This document shows positions 7,089-14,750 of a DNA stretch of 15,231 nt, one piece after another (position 1 is the stretch's first letter; every line of letters begins with the position of its first letter). Made by a program: the position numbers and the translations under genes. The stretch lies in NCBI GenBank assembly GCA_027030295.1, contig JALVFB010000057.1, positions 1 to 15,231 of the forward strand, written 5' to 3'. The DNA comes from Hyphomicrobiales bacterium. Lineage in GTDB: Bacteria > Pseudomonadota > Alphaproteobacteria > Rhizobiales > Aestuariivirgaceae. A model generated the notes under the pieces. That model had not been told where the DNA came from, ran no database searches, and saw nothing but the letters and a program-made list of their open reading frames with translations.

Positions 7089-7143
7089 TGGCCATTTGCC
7101 GGGGCCGGGGCCTTGCGGGAAAGCCCCGGCGCAGACAAGCAAG
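7077..7143 (-). ncRNA. pnp leader hairpin 1 (distal, strongest) with extensions
   Basis: The core GCCGGGGC (7104-7111) pairs with GCCCCGGC (7123-7130). Outer pairs GTCTG/CAGAC (7086-7090 with 7132-7136) and CTTGC/GCAAG (7077-7081 with 7139-7143) extend it. In E. coli an RNase III-cut hairpin in the pnp leader is the basis of PNPase autoregulation, so this is a candidate for the same function. The 6993-7176 gap holds no gene. Confidence 0.5.
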
Positions 7144-7176
7144 ATGCGGACATGCGATGGGCGATGCGCCTTCCGC

Positions 7177-7446
7177 TTAGCGGCGCAGGCCCAGCTTCTT
7201 GATCAGATCCTGATAACGGCTTTCGTCCTTGCGCTTGAGATAGTCAAGCAGCTTGCGCCGCTGCGAAACCAGCTTCAGCAGGCCGCGGCGGGAATGGTTG
7301 TCCTTGTGGTGCTGCTTGAAATGGTCGGTCAGGTTGTTGATGCGTTCGGTGAGAATGGCCACCTGCACCTCCGGCGAGCCGGTGTCGCCCTCCGAACGGG
7401 CGAATTCCCTGATCAGTTCCTGCTTGCGCTCTGGCGTGATCGACAT
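7177..7446 (-). CDS. rpsO: 30S ribosomal protein S15
   Basis: At exactly 89 aa it has the standard S15 length. The signatures are [22 protein letters not shown], the [12 protein letters not shown] loop that contacts 16S rRNA helices, and the closing [12 protein letters not shown]...[13 protein letters not shown]15 is a primary binder of the 16S central domain and organises the platform with S6, S11 and S18. GAGGAG 10 nt upstream supports the start. It is flanked by truB and pnp as in most proteobacteria. In several bacteria S15 represses its own mRNA by binding a structured leader. The leader here has two hairpins (7470-7498 and 7502-7573) that could serve this. Confidence 0.99.
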   Translation of the reverse strand: MSITPERKQELIREFARSEGDTGSPEVQVAILTERINNLTDHFKQHHKDNHSRRGLLKLVSQRRKLLDYLKRKDESRYQDLIKKLGLRR

Positions 7447-7469
7447 CGGTTTCCATCTCCTCGTTCAAG

Positions 7470-7498
7470 GTTGTCTCCAGAAGAAGGACGGAGGCAAC
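7470..7498 (-). ncRNA. Small hairpin just upstream of the rpsO ribosome site
   Basis: GTTGTCTCC (7470-7478) pairs with GGAGGCAAC (7490-7498) with one mismatch in the RNA sense, closing an 11-nt loop. It lies 8 nt from the GAGGAG ribosome site and is a candidate part of an S15-responsive leader. Confidence 0.4.
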
Positions 7499-7501
7499 TT
7501 C

Positions 7502-7577
7502 GCACCGGCCCTCTTCCCCTCACGGCCTCGTGGCCCCACAATTGGGAGGCCGGGAGGGGGAGAGGGCCGGTGCCGCC
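7502..7577 (-). repeat. Long hairpin element in the rpsO leader (copy A of a 73-nt repeat)
   Basis: Outer arms 7502-7520 and 7555-7573 form 19 bp with one T.G wobble. Inner arms CGGCCTC (7523-7529) and GAGGCCG (7546-7552) add 7 bp. There is no U run on either strand, so it is not a classic terminator. Bases 7505-7577 align along their whole length with 14558-14630 in the rimP leader. The remainder of the 7447-7605 gap is the small hairpin and ribosome site of rpsO. Confidence 0.75.
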
Positions 7578-7605
7578 TCTCCTTCAAGAACCCGCCGCCC
7601 CTTGA

Positions 7606-8541
7606 CTAACCGTTCAGGTTGAACACCCTCTTCGGCTTCAGCATGCCGGCCTCGACCGTGCCCAGCGCCACCGGACGCCCTTTCCAGATAACGAGCACGG
7701 TTTCCTCCGCCACCGGGGCGTCGGCCCCGCGCAGCAGAACGGCCTGGCCGGAAGCGATGCGGGCGGCCTGCTGCTGATCGACGGCCAGCGCCGGGATGTC
7801 GGCCAGCGCGGTCGTGATCGGCAGCAACACGGCGTCCAGCGCCGTGCGGTCGGCGTCCTTATGGCGCAATTCCTCCAGCTTTTCCAGTGTTATTGCCTTG
7901 TCGATGGTAAACGGCCCCACGGCGGTGCGTTCAAGCTGCGCGATGTGGCCCAGGCAGCCAAGCTCCCGCCCCATGTCGCGCGCCAGCGCCCGCACATAGG
8001 CGCCCTTGCCGGTGACGGCCTCGAACACCGCCGTGTCGGCGTCGGGCATGTCCACCAGCTTCAGGTCGTATATCATCACCTCGCGCGGCGCCAGCTCCAC
8101 CGCCTCGCCGTCGCGCGCCAGGTCATAGGCGCGTTCACCCTTCACCTTGATGGCCGAGAAGGTCGGCGGCACCTGCATGATGGCGCCGGTATGGGCCGGC
8201 AGCAGCGCCTCGATATCCTCGCGCGTGGGGCGCGCATCGGAGGTTTTCACCACCTCGCCCTCGGCGTCGTCGGTGCTGCGCTCCTCGCCCCAGCGCACCG
8301 TGAAGCGGTAGGTCTTGGCGCTGTCCATGGCGAACTGCACCGTCTTGGTGGCTTCGCCGAAAGCGATGGGCAACACGCCCGTGGCCAACGGGTCCAGCGT
8401 GCCGCCATGGCCCACCTTCCGCGCGTTGAACAGCCTTTTCACCACGTTCACCGCTTCCGTGGAAGTCATGTCCAGCGGCTTGTTCAGCACCAGCCAGCCA
8501 TGCACCGGCCGTCCGCGCCTCTTTCCTCGTCTGCGTGCCAT
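7606..8541 (-). CDS. truB: tRNA pseudouridine(55) synthase
   Basis: TruB makes pseudouridine 55 in the T-loop of tRNAs and also acts as a tRNA folding chaperone. The 311-aa protein carries RPVHGWLVLNKPLDMTS (11-27), the catalytic Asp50 in GHGGTLDPLATGVLP, a QVPPTFSAIKVKGERAY motif and GAYVRALARDMGRELG. A C-terminal PUA-like part reads VLVIWKGRPVALG and ends KPKRVFNLNG. The start MARRRGKRRG is the form common in alphaproteobacterial TruB and leaves 13 nt after the rbfA stop. An in-frame ATG at 8566-8568 would overlap rbfA by 14 nt and has no better ribosome site. It is followed by the hairpin-rich gap before rpsO. Confidence 0.97.
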   Translation of the reverse strand: MARRRGKRRGRPVHGWLVLNKPLDMTSTEAVNVVKRLFNARKVGHGGTLDPLATGVLPIAFGEATKTVQFAMDSAKTYRFTVRWGEERSTDDAEGEVVKTSDARPTREDIEALLPAHTGAIMQVPPTFSAIKVKGERAYDLARDGEAVELAPREVMIYDLKLVDMPDADTAVFEAVTGKGAYVRALARDMGRELGCLGHIAQLERTAVGPFTIDKAITLEKLEELRHKDADRTALDAVLLPITTALADIPALAVDQQQAARIASGQAVLLRGADAPVAEETVLVIWKGRPVALGTVEAGMLKPKRVFNLNG

Positions 8542-8554
8542 GTCCGTTCGTCCG

Positions 8555-8935
8555 TCAATCGTTTTCATCGCGCCGCGCCTGGCGCAGCAACTCGTCGATG
8601 TGCGCGCCGTAGTCCGCCGCCGTGTCGAGCCGGAAATGCAGCCGCGGCATGAACTTCAAACCTCTCAACGCCGGCGCGATGACGGCGCGAATGCGTCCGG
8701 CGTTCTCGTTCAGCATCTCCGCCAGTCCTTCCTTCTGCGTCGCCAGCAGCGGCCGCACGTAGACGGTGGCCTGCTTCAGGTCGGGCGAGATGTCCACGTC
8801 CGTCACCGAGACGCCTGCGAGATCCAGCCCTGGCTCGTCGATGCGGCGCATGACGAAGGCCTCGCCCAGCGCCTCGCGAATGAGTTTCGCCACCCGCAAC
8901 TGCCGTTGCGACGGCGGTTTGCGTCCTCTGCTCAT
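8555..8935 (-). CDS. rbfA: 30S ribosome-binding factor A
   Basis: RbfA is a KH-fold assembly factor that helps mature the 5' end region of 16S rRNA in the late 30S particle and is needed for growth in the cold. The 126-aa protein shows the family landmarks: QLRVAKLIREALGEAF near the N-terminus, VSVTDVDISPDLKQATVYV (42-60), and the LRGLKFMPRLHFRLD segment (90-104) near the C-terminus. The start MSRGRKPPSQ is preceded by GGGGAAC. An in-frame TTG three codons earlier is possible but less likely. It lies in the usual infB-rbfA-truB order, but a 124-bp gap with an inverted pair of palindromic repeats precedes it, so its level may be uncoupled from infB. Confidence 0.97.
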   Translation of the reverse strand: MSRGRKPPSQRQLRVAKLIREALGEAFVMRRIDEPGLDLAGVSVTDVDISPDLKQATVYVRPLLATQKEGLAEMLNENAGRIRAVIAPALRGLKFMPRLHFRLDTAADYGAHIDELLRQARRDEND

Positions 8936-8957
8936 GTTCCCCAACGTTTCAATGAAC

Positions 8958-8984
8958 CGTCATCCCCGCGAAGGCGGGGATCCA
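8958..8984. repeat. REP-like palindromic repeat, unit 1
   Basis: The 27-bp unit reads CGTCAT, then CCCCGC-GAAG-GCGGGG, then ATCCA. It is of the 'TTCCCGCGAAGGCGGGAA' type scattered through many proteobacterial genomes. It faces unit 2 at 9006-9032 in inverted orientation. Confidence 0.85.
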
Positions 8985-9005
8985 TGAACCTGCTTCCGAT
9001 TTGAG

Positions 9006-9032
9006 TGGATTCCCGCCTTCGCGGGAATGACG
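9006..9032. repeat. REP-like palindromic repeat, unit 2 (inverted partner)
   Basis: The reverse complement matches unit 1 at 25 of 27 positions. The two differences fall at the ends of the palindrome arms and keep each arm paired (C-G in unit 1, T-A in unit 2). The 21-bp spacer would be the loop of a 27-bp stem. Together they fill most of the 8936-9059 gap. Confidence 0.85.
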
Positions 9033-9059
9033 ACATGGTTCACCCGTTGCACGCGAACA

Positions 9060-11585
9060 TCACAGGCTGCGCTCGATCTTCTCGACCTGGTAGCACTCCA
9101 CCACGTCGCCCTTCTTGATGTCCTGGAAGTTCTCGAAGGCCATGCCGCATTCCTGCCCGGCGGGCACTTCCTCCACCTCGTCCTTGAAGCGCTTCAGCGA
9201 GGTCAGCTTGCCTTCGTAGATGACCACGTTGTCGCGGATGAGCCGCACGCCGGCGCCGCGGCGCACCACGCCTTCGGTCACCCGGCAGCCGGCCACCCTG
9301 CCCACGCCGGAAACCTTGAACACTTCCAGCACCTCCGCGTTGCCCAGGTGCGTTTCGCGGATCTCCGGCTCCAGCAGGCCGGACATGGCGGCCTTGATGT
9401 CGTCCACCAGGTCGTAGATGATATTGTAATAGCGGATTTCGATGCCCTCGCGCTCGGCCAGCTCGCGCGCCTTGCGGTCGGCGCGCACGTTGAAGCCGAG
9501 AATGACCGCCCCGGTGGCCGAAGCCAGCTGCACGTCGGATTCGGAGATGCCACCCACGCCATAGTGCACGATGCGCGCGCGCACCTCCTCGTTGCCCAGC
9601 TTCTCCAGCGCCTGCACGATGGCCTCCGCCGAGCCTTGCACGTCCGCCTTCACCAGCACGGGAAACTCCTTCAGCTCCCCTTCCTTCATCTGGTTCATCA
9701 GCTGCTCCAGCGAGGCCTTGCGCATGGCCGCGCCCCTCGCCTCGCGCTTCTTGCGCTCGCGATATTCGGCGATCTCCCGTGCGCGAGCCTCCGTCTCCAC
9801 CACGTGCAGCTTGTCTCCGGCCTCCGGCACGCCATGAAAGCCCAGGATTTCCACCGGGGTGCTGGGGCCGGCCTCCTTCACCCGCTGGCCCAGGTCGTTG
9901 ATGAGCGCGCGCACCCGGCCCCAGGCGGCGCCGGCCACCACGATGTCGCCCACCTTGAGCGTGCCGCGCTGCACCAGCACCGTGGCCACCGGCCCGCGCC
10001 CCTTTTCCAGCTTGGCCTCAATCACGATGCCTTCCGCCGGCCGCTCCGGATTGGCCTTCAGCTCCATCAGTTCGGCCTGCAGGTTGATGGCCTCCAGCAG
10101 CTCCGGAATGCCCTGCCCCGTCCTGGCCGAAACCTCCACGTCCTGCACCTCGCCGCCCATGCTCTCCACGAACACCTCGTGCTGCATCAGCTCGGTGCGC
10201 ACCCGGTTGGGGTCGGCGTCGGGCTTGTCGATCTTGTTGATGGCGACGATGATGGGCACCTCCGCCGCCCGGGCGTGGCTGATGGCCTCCACCGTCTGCG
10301 GCTTCACGCCGTCATCGGCGGCCACCACCAGCACCACGATATCCGTGGCCTTGGCGCCACGCGCGCGCATGGACGAGAACGCCTCGTGCCCCGGCGTGTC
10401 GAGGAAGGTGATCCTGCCTTCCGCCGTATTCACCTGGTAGGCGCCGATGTGCTGGGTGATGCCGCCGGCTTCCGAGTCCACCACCCGGGTCTGGCGGATG
10501 GCGTCCAGCAGCGAGGTCTTGCCGTGGTCCACGTGGCCCATCACGGTGATCACCGGCGGCCGGGGCTTCAGGTCTTCCGGACGGTCTTCCGGGCCTTCCA
10601 GCCCTTCCTCCACGTCGGCCTCGGACACGCGCTTGGGCTTGTGGCCGAATTCCATGGCGATCAGCTCGGCGGTATCGGCGTCGATCACGTCGGTGATCTT
10701 GTGCATCTGCCCCTGCTGCATCAGGAACTTGATGACGTCCACCGCCCGCTCGGCCATGCGGTTGGCCAGCTCCTGGATGGTGATGGCCTCCGGAATGACC
10801 ACCTCGCGCGAAACCTTCTCGCGCGGCTGGTCGGAAATGCCCTGCTGCTGCTTCTTCTGCCGCTCCATGCGGCGGCGGAAGGCGGCCAGCGAACGGGCGC
10901 GCTCCTCCTCCGTCTCGCCGGAAAGGGCCTTGGCGATGGTGAGTTTTCCGCGGCGCTTCTCGCCCGCGCCCTTCACCGGCCGCGCCGGCTTGTGCTCGCG
11001 CTTCTTCTTCGGCTCTTCCTTGGCCTTGGGCCTGGCGGCGGCCTTGGGCGCTTCCGCCTTGGGCTTGGCGCGCTTGCCCTGTTCCTCGGCCTTGCGCCGC
11101 GCGGCCTCCTCGGCCTCGCGCTTCGCCGCCTCCTCGGCCAGCTTGCGCTGACGCTCCTCTTCCTCGGCCTTGCGCCGGGCTTCCTCCTCGGCGCGGCGCT
11201 TCGCCTCCTCGGCGCGGCGCTTTTCTTCCTCGATGGCCAGTTCCTTGGCCTTCTCGATGGCGCGCAGACGCGCCTCGCGCTCCTCCGGCGTGAGGCCCTT
11301 CAGGCTGTCGGCTTCTTCCGGGCGGGGCTGCGCGGGTTTCTTCGGCGCCGCTTTCGGCTTCCTGCCCGCCAGCGGTTTCTCCGGCTCGGGCATCTTCGGC
11401 GCCGCCGGCTTTTCCGCCGTCGCACCCCCCTTGCCCGGCGGCGTGATGACGCGCTTGCGCCGGGTTTCCACCACCACCGTCTTGGAGCGGCCATGCCCGA
11501 TGTTCTGCTTGACGCGGCCCATTTCCAGCGTCGTGCGTTTCAGGCTCAGCGTCGGCTTGCCGCCCTTCTTGTCGGAATCGCTCAT
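9060..11585 (-). CDS. infB: Translation initiation factor IF-2
   Basis: IF-2 is the GTPase that places initiator fMet-tRNA on the 30S subunit and promotes subunit joining. It is 841 aa. Residues 1-50 form a conserved basic start. Residues about 100-200 are a Lys/Glu/Ala/Arg low-complexity helix. The IF2_N domain (about 260-320) includes [24 protein letters not shown]. The G domain has G1 GHVDHGKT (350-357), G2 around Thr377 ([10 protein letters not shown]), G3 DTPGH (396-400), G4 NKID (450-453) and G5 SAR (486-488). Domains II-IV follow and end in [21 protein letters not shown]. Its ATG overlaps the ylxR stop as ATGA. No shorter internal start could be judged. Confidence 0.99.
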   Translation of the reverse strand: MSDSDKKGGKPTLSLKRTTLEMGRVKQNIGHGRSKTVVVETRRKRVITPPGKGGATAEKPAAPKMPEPEKPLAGRKPKAAPKKPAQPRPEEADSLKGLTPEEREARLRAIEKAKELAIEEEKRRAEEAKRRAEEEARRKAEEEERQRKLAEEAAKREAEEAARRKAEEQGKRAKPKAEAPKAAARPKAKEEPKKKREHKPARPVKGAGEKRRGKLTIAKALSGETEEERARSLAAFRRRMERQKKQQQGISDQPREKVSREVVIPEAITIQELANRMAERAVDVIKFLMQQGQMHKITDVIDADTAELIAMEFGHKPKRVSEADVEEGLEGPEDRPEDLKPRPPVITVMGHVDHGKTSLLDAIRQTRVVDSEAGGITQHIGAYQVNTAEGRITFLDTPGHEAFSSMRARGAKATDIVVLVVAADDGVKPQTVEAISHARAAEVPIIVAINKIDKPDADPNRVRTELMQHEVFVESMGGEVQDVEVSARTGQGIPELLEAINLQAELMELKANPERPAEGIVIEAKLEKGRGPVATVLVQRGTLKVGDIVVAGAAWGRVRALINDLGQRVKEAGPSTPVEILGFHGVPEAGDKLHVVETEARAREIAEYRERKKREARGAAMRKASLEQLMNQMKEGELKEFPVLVKADVQGSAEAIVQALEKLGNEEVRARIVHYGVGGISESDVQLASATGAVILGFNVRADRKARELAEREGIEIRYYNIIYDLVDDIKAAMSGLLEPEIRETHLGNAEVLEVFKVSGVGRVAGCRVTEGVVRRGAGVRLIRDNVVIYEGKLTSLKRFKDEVEEVPAGQECGMAFENFQDIKKGDVVECYQVEKIERSL

Positions 11586-12229
11586 CGTCCGTTCTTTTCC
11601 ATTTCCTCTGGGCGGGAGATGGCGACCGGCTCCACCCGGCCGTTCGTCAGCCCCGCCACCTTGCGGGCCAGTTGCAGGAATTTGTCCGCCAGCCCGCCCG
11701 GTTTCATTGCCGCATGTATGACACGCTCGCGGCCAAAAGCCAAACCCAATTCCCGCGAATCGAGCGTTTCCACCAGCATCGCGCCGGGATTCGCCGCCCG
11801 CGCCAGCGCCAGCAGCTTGCGCCGCCCGTCTTCGGCGCCATCAACGGCCGCGATCAGCACCGCCACGTCGCCGGCGCGCAGCGCCTCGCGCACCTTGTCG
11901 AACCCGGCCACCGCCGCGCCCGCCTTGCGCGCCAGCGACAGCGTGGCGATGGCCGCTTCCTTCAGTTGCGAAACAACGCGCTCGGGCAGACCGTCCGGTG
12001 CTTTCACCGGCGCCTTGAAGGCGCGGGAAAAGGCACGGCGCCGCACGGCTTCCTCCAGCGCATCACGCGCCGGCTTCACCCACGCGCCACGTCCCGGAAG
12101 ATTGCCCTTCAGGTCGAACACCACCTCGCCATCGGGCGACAGCACGAACCGCAGCAGGGCCGCGCGCGGGTGCGTCTCGCGCGTGGCGATGCAGGTGCGC
12201 TCCGGCACGTGATCCGTCTTCCTGCCCAT
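11582..12229 (-). CDS. ylxR: YlxR (DUF448) RNA-binding protein fused to an L7Ae-like domain
   Basis: The 215-aa protein has two parts. Residues about 8-85 are the YlxR/DUF448 domain, with ERTCIATRE (10-18) and [10 protein letters not shown] (44-53). Residues about 88-190 resemble the L7Ae/YlxQ fold, with the [17 protein letters not shown] motif (98-113) and an internal [18 protein letters not shown] segment. In Firmicutes these are two separate genes between nusA and infB. The fused form is common in alphaproteobacteria. RNA binding linked to RNase P or ribosome function has been proposed for YlxR relatives, but the role is not settled. It lies 34 nt after nusA and its stop overlaps the infB start, so it is co-translated. 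The ribosome site is weak. Confidence 0.92.
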   Translation of the reverse strand: MGRKTDHVPERTCIATRETHPRAALLRFVLSPDGEVVFDLKGNLPGRGAWVKPARDALEEAVRRRAFSRAFKAPVKAPDGLPERVVSQLKEAAIATLSLARKAGAAVAGFDKVREALRAGDVAVLIAAVDGAEDGRRKLLALARAANPGAMLVETLDSRELGLAFGRERVIHAAMKPGGLADKFLQLARKVAGLTNGRVEPVAISRPEEMEKNGR

Positions 12230-12263
12230 GGCGGTTCCGTGTTTTTTCGTTCAGGCGCCGGCC

Positions 12264-13880
12264 TCACTTGTCGGCCTCGCCGCCTTCATCGGAAACGGCT
12301 TCTTCCTGTTCATCCGCTTCTTCCGCCTCCGGCTCGATCAACCCGGCCTTCACCCGCGCATCCATGATCATTTCCTCCGCTTCCTGCGGCGAGAGGTCCT
12401 TCGGCGACAGGATGCCCTCGTGGAACACACTTTCGCCGTCCTTGCGCTCGCGCCAGCCCACCAGCTCGTCGGTGGCGCAATAGGCCAGGTCTTCCACCGT
12501 CCTGATGCCCTCGCGGCCCAGTTTCACGGCGATCTCCGGCGTCATGTGCGCCACTTCCAGCACCGCGTCCTCCACGCCCAGTTGCTGGCGTTCCTCTTCC
12601 AGCGCCGCCGCCTCGCGCTCCAGATATTCACGCGCGCGCGATTGGATTTCCTCGGCGATCTCCTCGTTCAGCCCCTCGATGCCGGCGATTTCCGCCACGT
12701 CCACGTAGGCCAGCTCCTCCACCGAGGTGAAGCCTTCAGACGCCAGCAGTTGCGCCAGCATTTCGTCCACGTCCAGCGCCTTCATGAACAGCTCGGTGTT
12801 CTCCAGGAACTCCTTCTGGCGCTTTTCGGCCTCTTCCTCCTCGGTCATGATGTCGATGTCCCAGCCCGCCAGCTGCGAGGCCAGACGCACGTTCTGGCCG
12901 CGCCGGCCGATGGCCAGAGACTGCTGGTCTTCCGGCACCACCACCTCGATGCGTTTGGCGTCCTCGTCGAGCACGATCTTGGACACCTCCGCCGGCGCCA
13001 GGGCGTTGACCACGAACGAGGCCACGTCCGGCGTCCACTGGATGATGTCGATCTTCTCGCCCTGCAGCTCGTTCACCACCGCCTGCACGCGCGAGCCGCG
13101 CATGCCCACGCAGGCGCCCACCGGGTCGATGGAGGGATCCAGCGACCGCACGGCGATCTTCGCCCGCGAGCCGGGATCGCGCGCCACCGCCACGATCTCC
13201 ACCGTGCCGTCATAGATCTCCGGCACCTCCTGGGCGAACAGCCTGGCCATGAATTCGGGCCGCGTGCGCGAGAGGAAGATCTGCGGCCCCTTCTGTTCGC
13301 GGCGCACGTCATAGATGTAGGCGCGCACGCGGTCGCCCGGCTGGAAATGCTCGCGCGGCAGCGTCTCGCGCCGCGGGATGACGGCCTCGGCCCGGTTCAG
13401 ATCGACGATGACATTGCCGAATTCCACCCGCTTGACCACGCCGGAAGCGATCTCGCCGACGCGATCCTTGTATTCGTTGTATTGGCGCTCGCGCTCGGCC
13501 TCGCGCACCCGCTGCACGATCACCTGCTTGGCGCTCTGCGCCGCCACCCGGCCGAACTCGATGGGCGGCAGCGGGTCTTTCAGCTCGTCGCCGATCTCCG
13601 CGTCCGGCTTGATCTGGCGCGCCTCTTCCAGCGAGATTTCGCGGTGATGATCCTCCACCTCGTCCACCACCGTGCGCACCCGCCACAGCGTCGTCTCGCC
13701 CGTCTTCGGGTCGATGTGGGCGCGAATGTCCAGCTCCGCGCCATAACGCGAGCGCGCGGCGCGCTGAATGGCCTCTTCCATGGCCCTGAGCACGACCTGC
13801 TTGTCGATGTCCTTCTCGCGCGCCACCGCCTCGGCGATGCGCACCAGTTCCAGCTTGTTGGCGCTCACAGCATCCGTCAT
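12264..13880 (-). CDS. nusA: Transcription termination/antitermination factor NusA
   Basis: NusA binds RNA polymerase and nascent RNA and modulates pausing, termination and antitermination. The protein is 538 aa. It has a polymerase-binding N-terminal domain (about 1-125, ending [22 protein letters not shown]), S1 (about 142-193, [20 protein letters not shown]), KH1 with GMRGSR (259-264), KH2 with IGRRGQN (324-330), and two C-terminal helix-hairpin-helix repeats (about 370-420 and 435-475). An acidic tail completes the protein. The start [20 protein letters not shown] has GGGGTGA 5 nt upstream, and this site contains the rimP stop codon, so the two are coupled. An in-frame extension to 13955 lies inside rimP and is not used. 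Confidence 0.98.
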   Translation of the reverse strand: MTDAVSANKLELVRIAEAVAREKDIDKQVVLRAMEEAIQRAARSRYGAELDIRAHIDPKTGETTLWRVRTVVDEVEDHHREISLEEARQIKPDAEIGDELKDPLPPIEFGRVAAQSAKQVIVQRVREAERERQYNEYKDRVGEIASGVVKRVEFGNVIVDLNRAEAVIPRRETLPREHFQPGDRVRAYIYDVRREQKGPQIFLSRTRPEFMARLFAQEVPEIYDGTVEIVAVARDPGSRAKIAVRSLDPSIDPVGACVGMRGSRVQAVVNELQGEKIDIIQWTPDVASFVVNALAPAEVSKIVLDEDAKRIEVVVPEDQQSLAIGRRGQNVRLASQLAGWDIDIMTEEEEAEKRQKEFLENTELFMKALDVDEMLAQLLASEGFTSVEELAYVDVAEIAGIEGLNEEIAEEIQSRAREYLEREAAALEEERQQLGVEDAVLEVAHMTPEIAVKLGREGIRTVEDLAYCATDELVGWRERKDGESVFHEGILSPKDLSPQEAEEMIMDARVKAGLIEPEAEEADEQEEAVSDEGGEADK

Positions 13881-13884
13881 GTCT

Positions 13885-14523
13885 TCACCCCGTGTTGCTT
13901 CCGTTATTCCGTTTCTTCCGGCCCTTGCCAGAGCCGGCGTCCCGCACGCTGCCATCCTGCACGCCCTCGCCCTTCCCGGCCCGGCGCGCCGCCTCGTTCA
14001 TCAACGCATCCGTCATCACCAGCTTCGCCGTGTCGATGTCGGCGAACGGCAGGCCGATGAGCACGTCTGCCGCGCCCTTTTCGCCGCCGGCCTCCTCCGC
14101 CGGGATGAACAGCCGCACTTCATCCGTCTCCACGTCGAACCCTTCCAGCACGCCGCGAAAGCGCTTGCGGCCGTCGATCGGCGTGATCATCTCGATCTTC
14201 GCAATGTGCCCGGCGTAGCGCTCGAAGTCCTCCGGACGCACCAGGGGGCGCGCAATGCCCGGCGAGGAAATCTCCAGGTTGTAGGAGCCGCGCACCGGGT
14301 CTTCCACGTCCAGCAGCGGCGAGACGGCGCGCGAGATGGCCACGCAGTCGTCGATGGCGAGCGTGCCGTCCGGGCGCTCGCACATGATCTGCAAGTCGCG
14401 CCCGGCCATGCGCACGCGCACCAGGCGATAGCCCATGGATTCGACGAGCGGCTCCACCAGCCGCGCCACCTCCTCGGCCACGCCCACCTCGCGTTTCAGT
14501 CGCCTGTCCTCGTTGCCACTCAT
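13885..14523 (-). CDS. rimP: Ribosome maturation factor RimP
   Basis: RimP assists assembly of the 30S subunit around S12. The 212-aa protein has the N-terminal alpha/beta domain with [17 protein letters not shown] and [26 protein letters not shown]. The family signature [14 protein letters not shown] follows, and then an SH3-like C-terminal domain (about 100-165). It is longer than E. coli RimP (about 150 aa) because of a basic, glycine-rich tail from about 175 (ARRAGKGEG...[11 protein letters not shown]), as seen in alphaproteobacterial members. The ATG at 14521-14523 is chosen, although a TTG 21 nt upstream is in frame and both ribosome sites are weak. It is first in the operon, behind a 185-nt structured leader. 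Confidence 0.96.
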   Translation of the reverse strand: MSGNEDRRLKREVGVAEEVARLVEPLVESMGYRLVRVRMAGRDLQIMCERPDGTLAIDDCVAISRAVSPLLDVEDPVRGSYNLEISSPGIARPLVRPEDFERYAGHIAKIEMITPIDGRKRFRGVLEGFDVETDEVRLFIPAEEAGGEKGAADVLIGLPFADIDTAKLVMTDALMNEAARRAGKGEGVQDGSVRDAGSGKGRKKRNNGSNTG

Positions 14524-14557
14524 GGCGCCCGATTCACCCGTCAACGCGGCCTATCTT

Positions 14558-14630
14558 CCGGCCCGCTTCCCCACCCGGCCACTCACCCCACGATCTGGGT
14601 GGTCGGCTCGGGGAGCGGGCCGGTGCCGCC
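14558..14630 (-). repeat. Long hairpin element in the rimP leader (copy B of the 73-nt repeat)
   Basis: Outer arms 14558-14571 and 14610-14623 form 14 bp with one T.G wobble at the same place as in copy A. Inner arms CCGGCCAC (14575-14582) and GTGGTCGG (14599-14606) add 8 bp. It ends 34 nt before the rimP ATG. There is no U run. Confidence 0.75.
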
Positions 14631-14637
14631 ATATAAC

Positions 14638-14671
14638 AAAAATGGCGGGCCCGTCGCCGGACCCACCCGCC
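14638..14671 (-). terminator. Terminator-like hairpin with U run in the rimP leader (attenuator or trpF terminator)
   Basis: In the minus sense GGCGGG (14666-14671) pairs with CCCGCC (14644-14649), with inner GGGTCC/GGGCCC pairing as an alternative register. ATTTTTGTT follows at once. It lies 80 nt past the trpF stop but downstream of the rimP promoter, so operon transcripts must read through it. Confidence 0.7.
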
Positions 14672-14677
14672 TGTTCG

Positions 14678-14696
14678 GCCTTCCTTGTCGGAAGGC
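14678..14696 (-). ncRNA. Leader hairpin upstream of the rimP terminator-like structure
   Basis: A perfect 7-bp stem GCCTTCC/GGAAGGC (14678-14684 with 14690-14696) has a 5-nt loop. It sits 6 nt before the terminator stem in the transcript. It may be an antiterminator, pause or protein-binding element. Confidence 0.5.
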
Positions 14697-14714
14697 TATG
14701 GGGTTCGCGCCCCC

Positions 14715-14743
14715 TATATAGTCCGCGCGCCTGGCGGTTGCAA
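14715..14743 (-). promoter_or_regulatory. Promoter of the rimP-nusA-infB operon
   Basis: On the minus strand TTGCAA (14738-14743) and TATATA (14715-14720) are separated by exactly 17 bp. The AT-rich -10 is preceded by C (CTATAT), as in strong alphaproteobacterial housekeeping promoters. Start of transcription would be near 14707-14709. The -35 lies only 7 bp from the trpF stop codon. I see no gene in the 14524-14750 gap. It is filled by this promoter and the leader hairpins. Confidence 0.75.
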
Positions 14744-14750
14744 GCACTGA

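Noticed and set aside
6993..7142. N-terminal extension of pnp
   Set aside because: The extra 50 residues cover the hairpin leader and do not match PNPase, which begins at [11 protein letters not shown] here and in the family.
7502..7573. Long hairpin before rpsO as an intrinsic terminator
   Set aside because: No run of T follows it on either strand, and rpsO with its ribosome site lies just downstream.
8542..8568. Upstream truB start overlapping rbfA
   Set aside because: It would add nine residues not typical of TruB and overlap rbfA by 14 nt without a better ribosome site.
11085..11290. Repetitive GC-rich stretch as a DNA repeat element
   Set aside because: It is the coding sequence for the Lys/Glu/Ala/Arg-rich linker of IF-2, which is expected in this family.
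9027..12212. A 1061-codon open frame on the plus strand opposite infB and ylxR
   Set aside because: It is antisense to well-recognised genes, rich in His/Leu/Arg as expected of GC-rich complement frames, and has no known domain. The same holds for long plus-strand frames at 204-1862, 1823-3586, 3273-4682, 5748-7202 and 12228-14060.
13881..13955. Upstream start of nusA inside rimP
   Set aside because: The extension is the out-of-frame reading of the rimP tail. The ATG at 13878-13880 has a good ribosome site and gives the standard NusA N-terminus.
14524..14544. TTG start of rimP seven codons upstream
   Set aside because: It is possible but less likely than the ATG, since neither has a strong ribosome site and the extra residues are not conserved as far as I recall.
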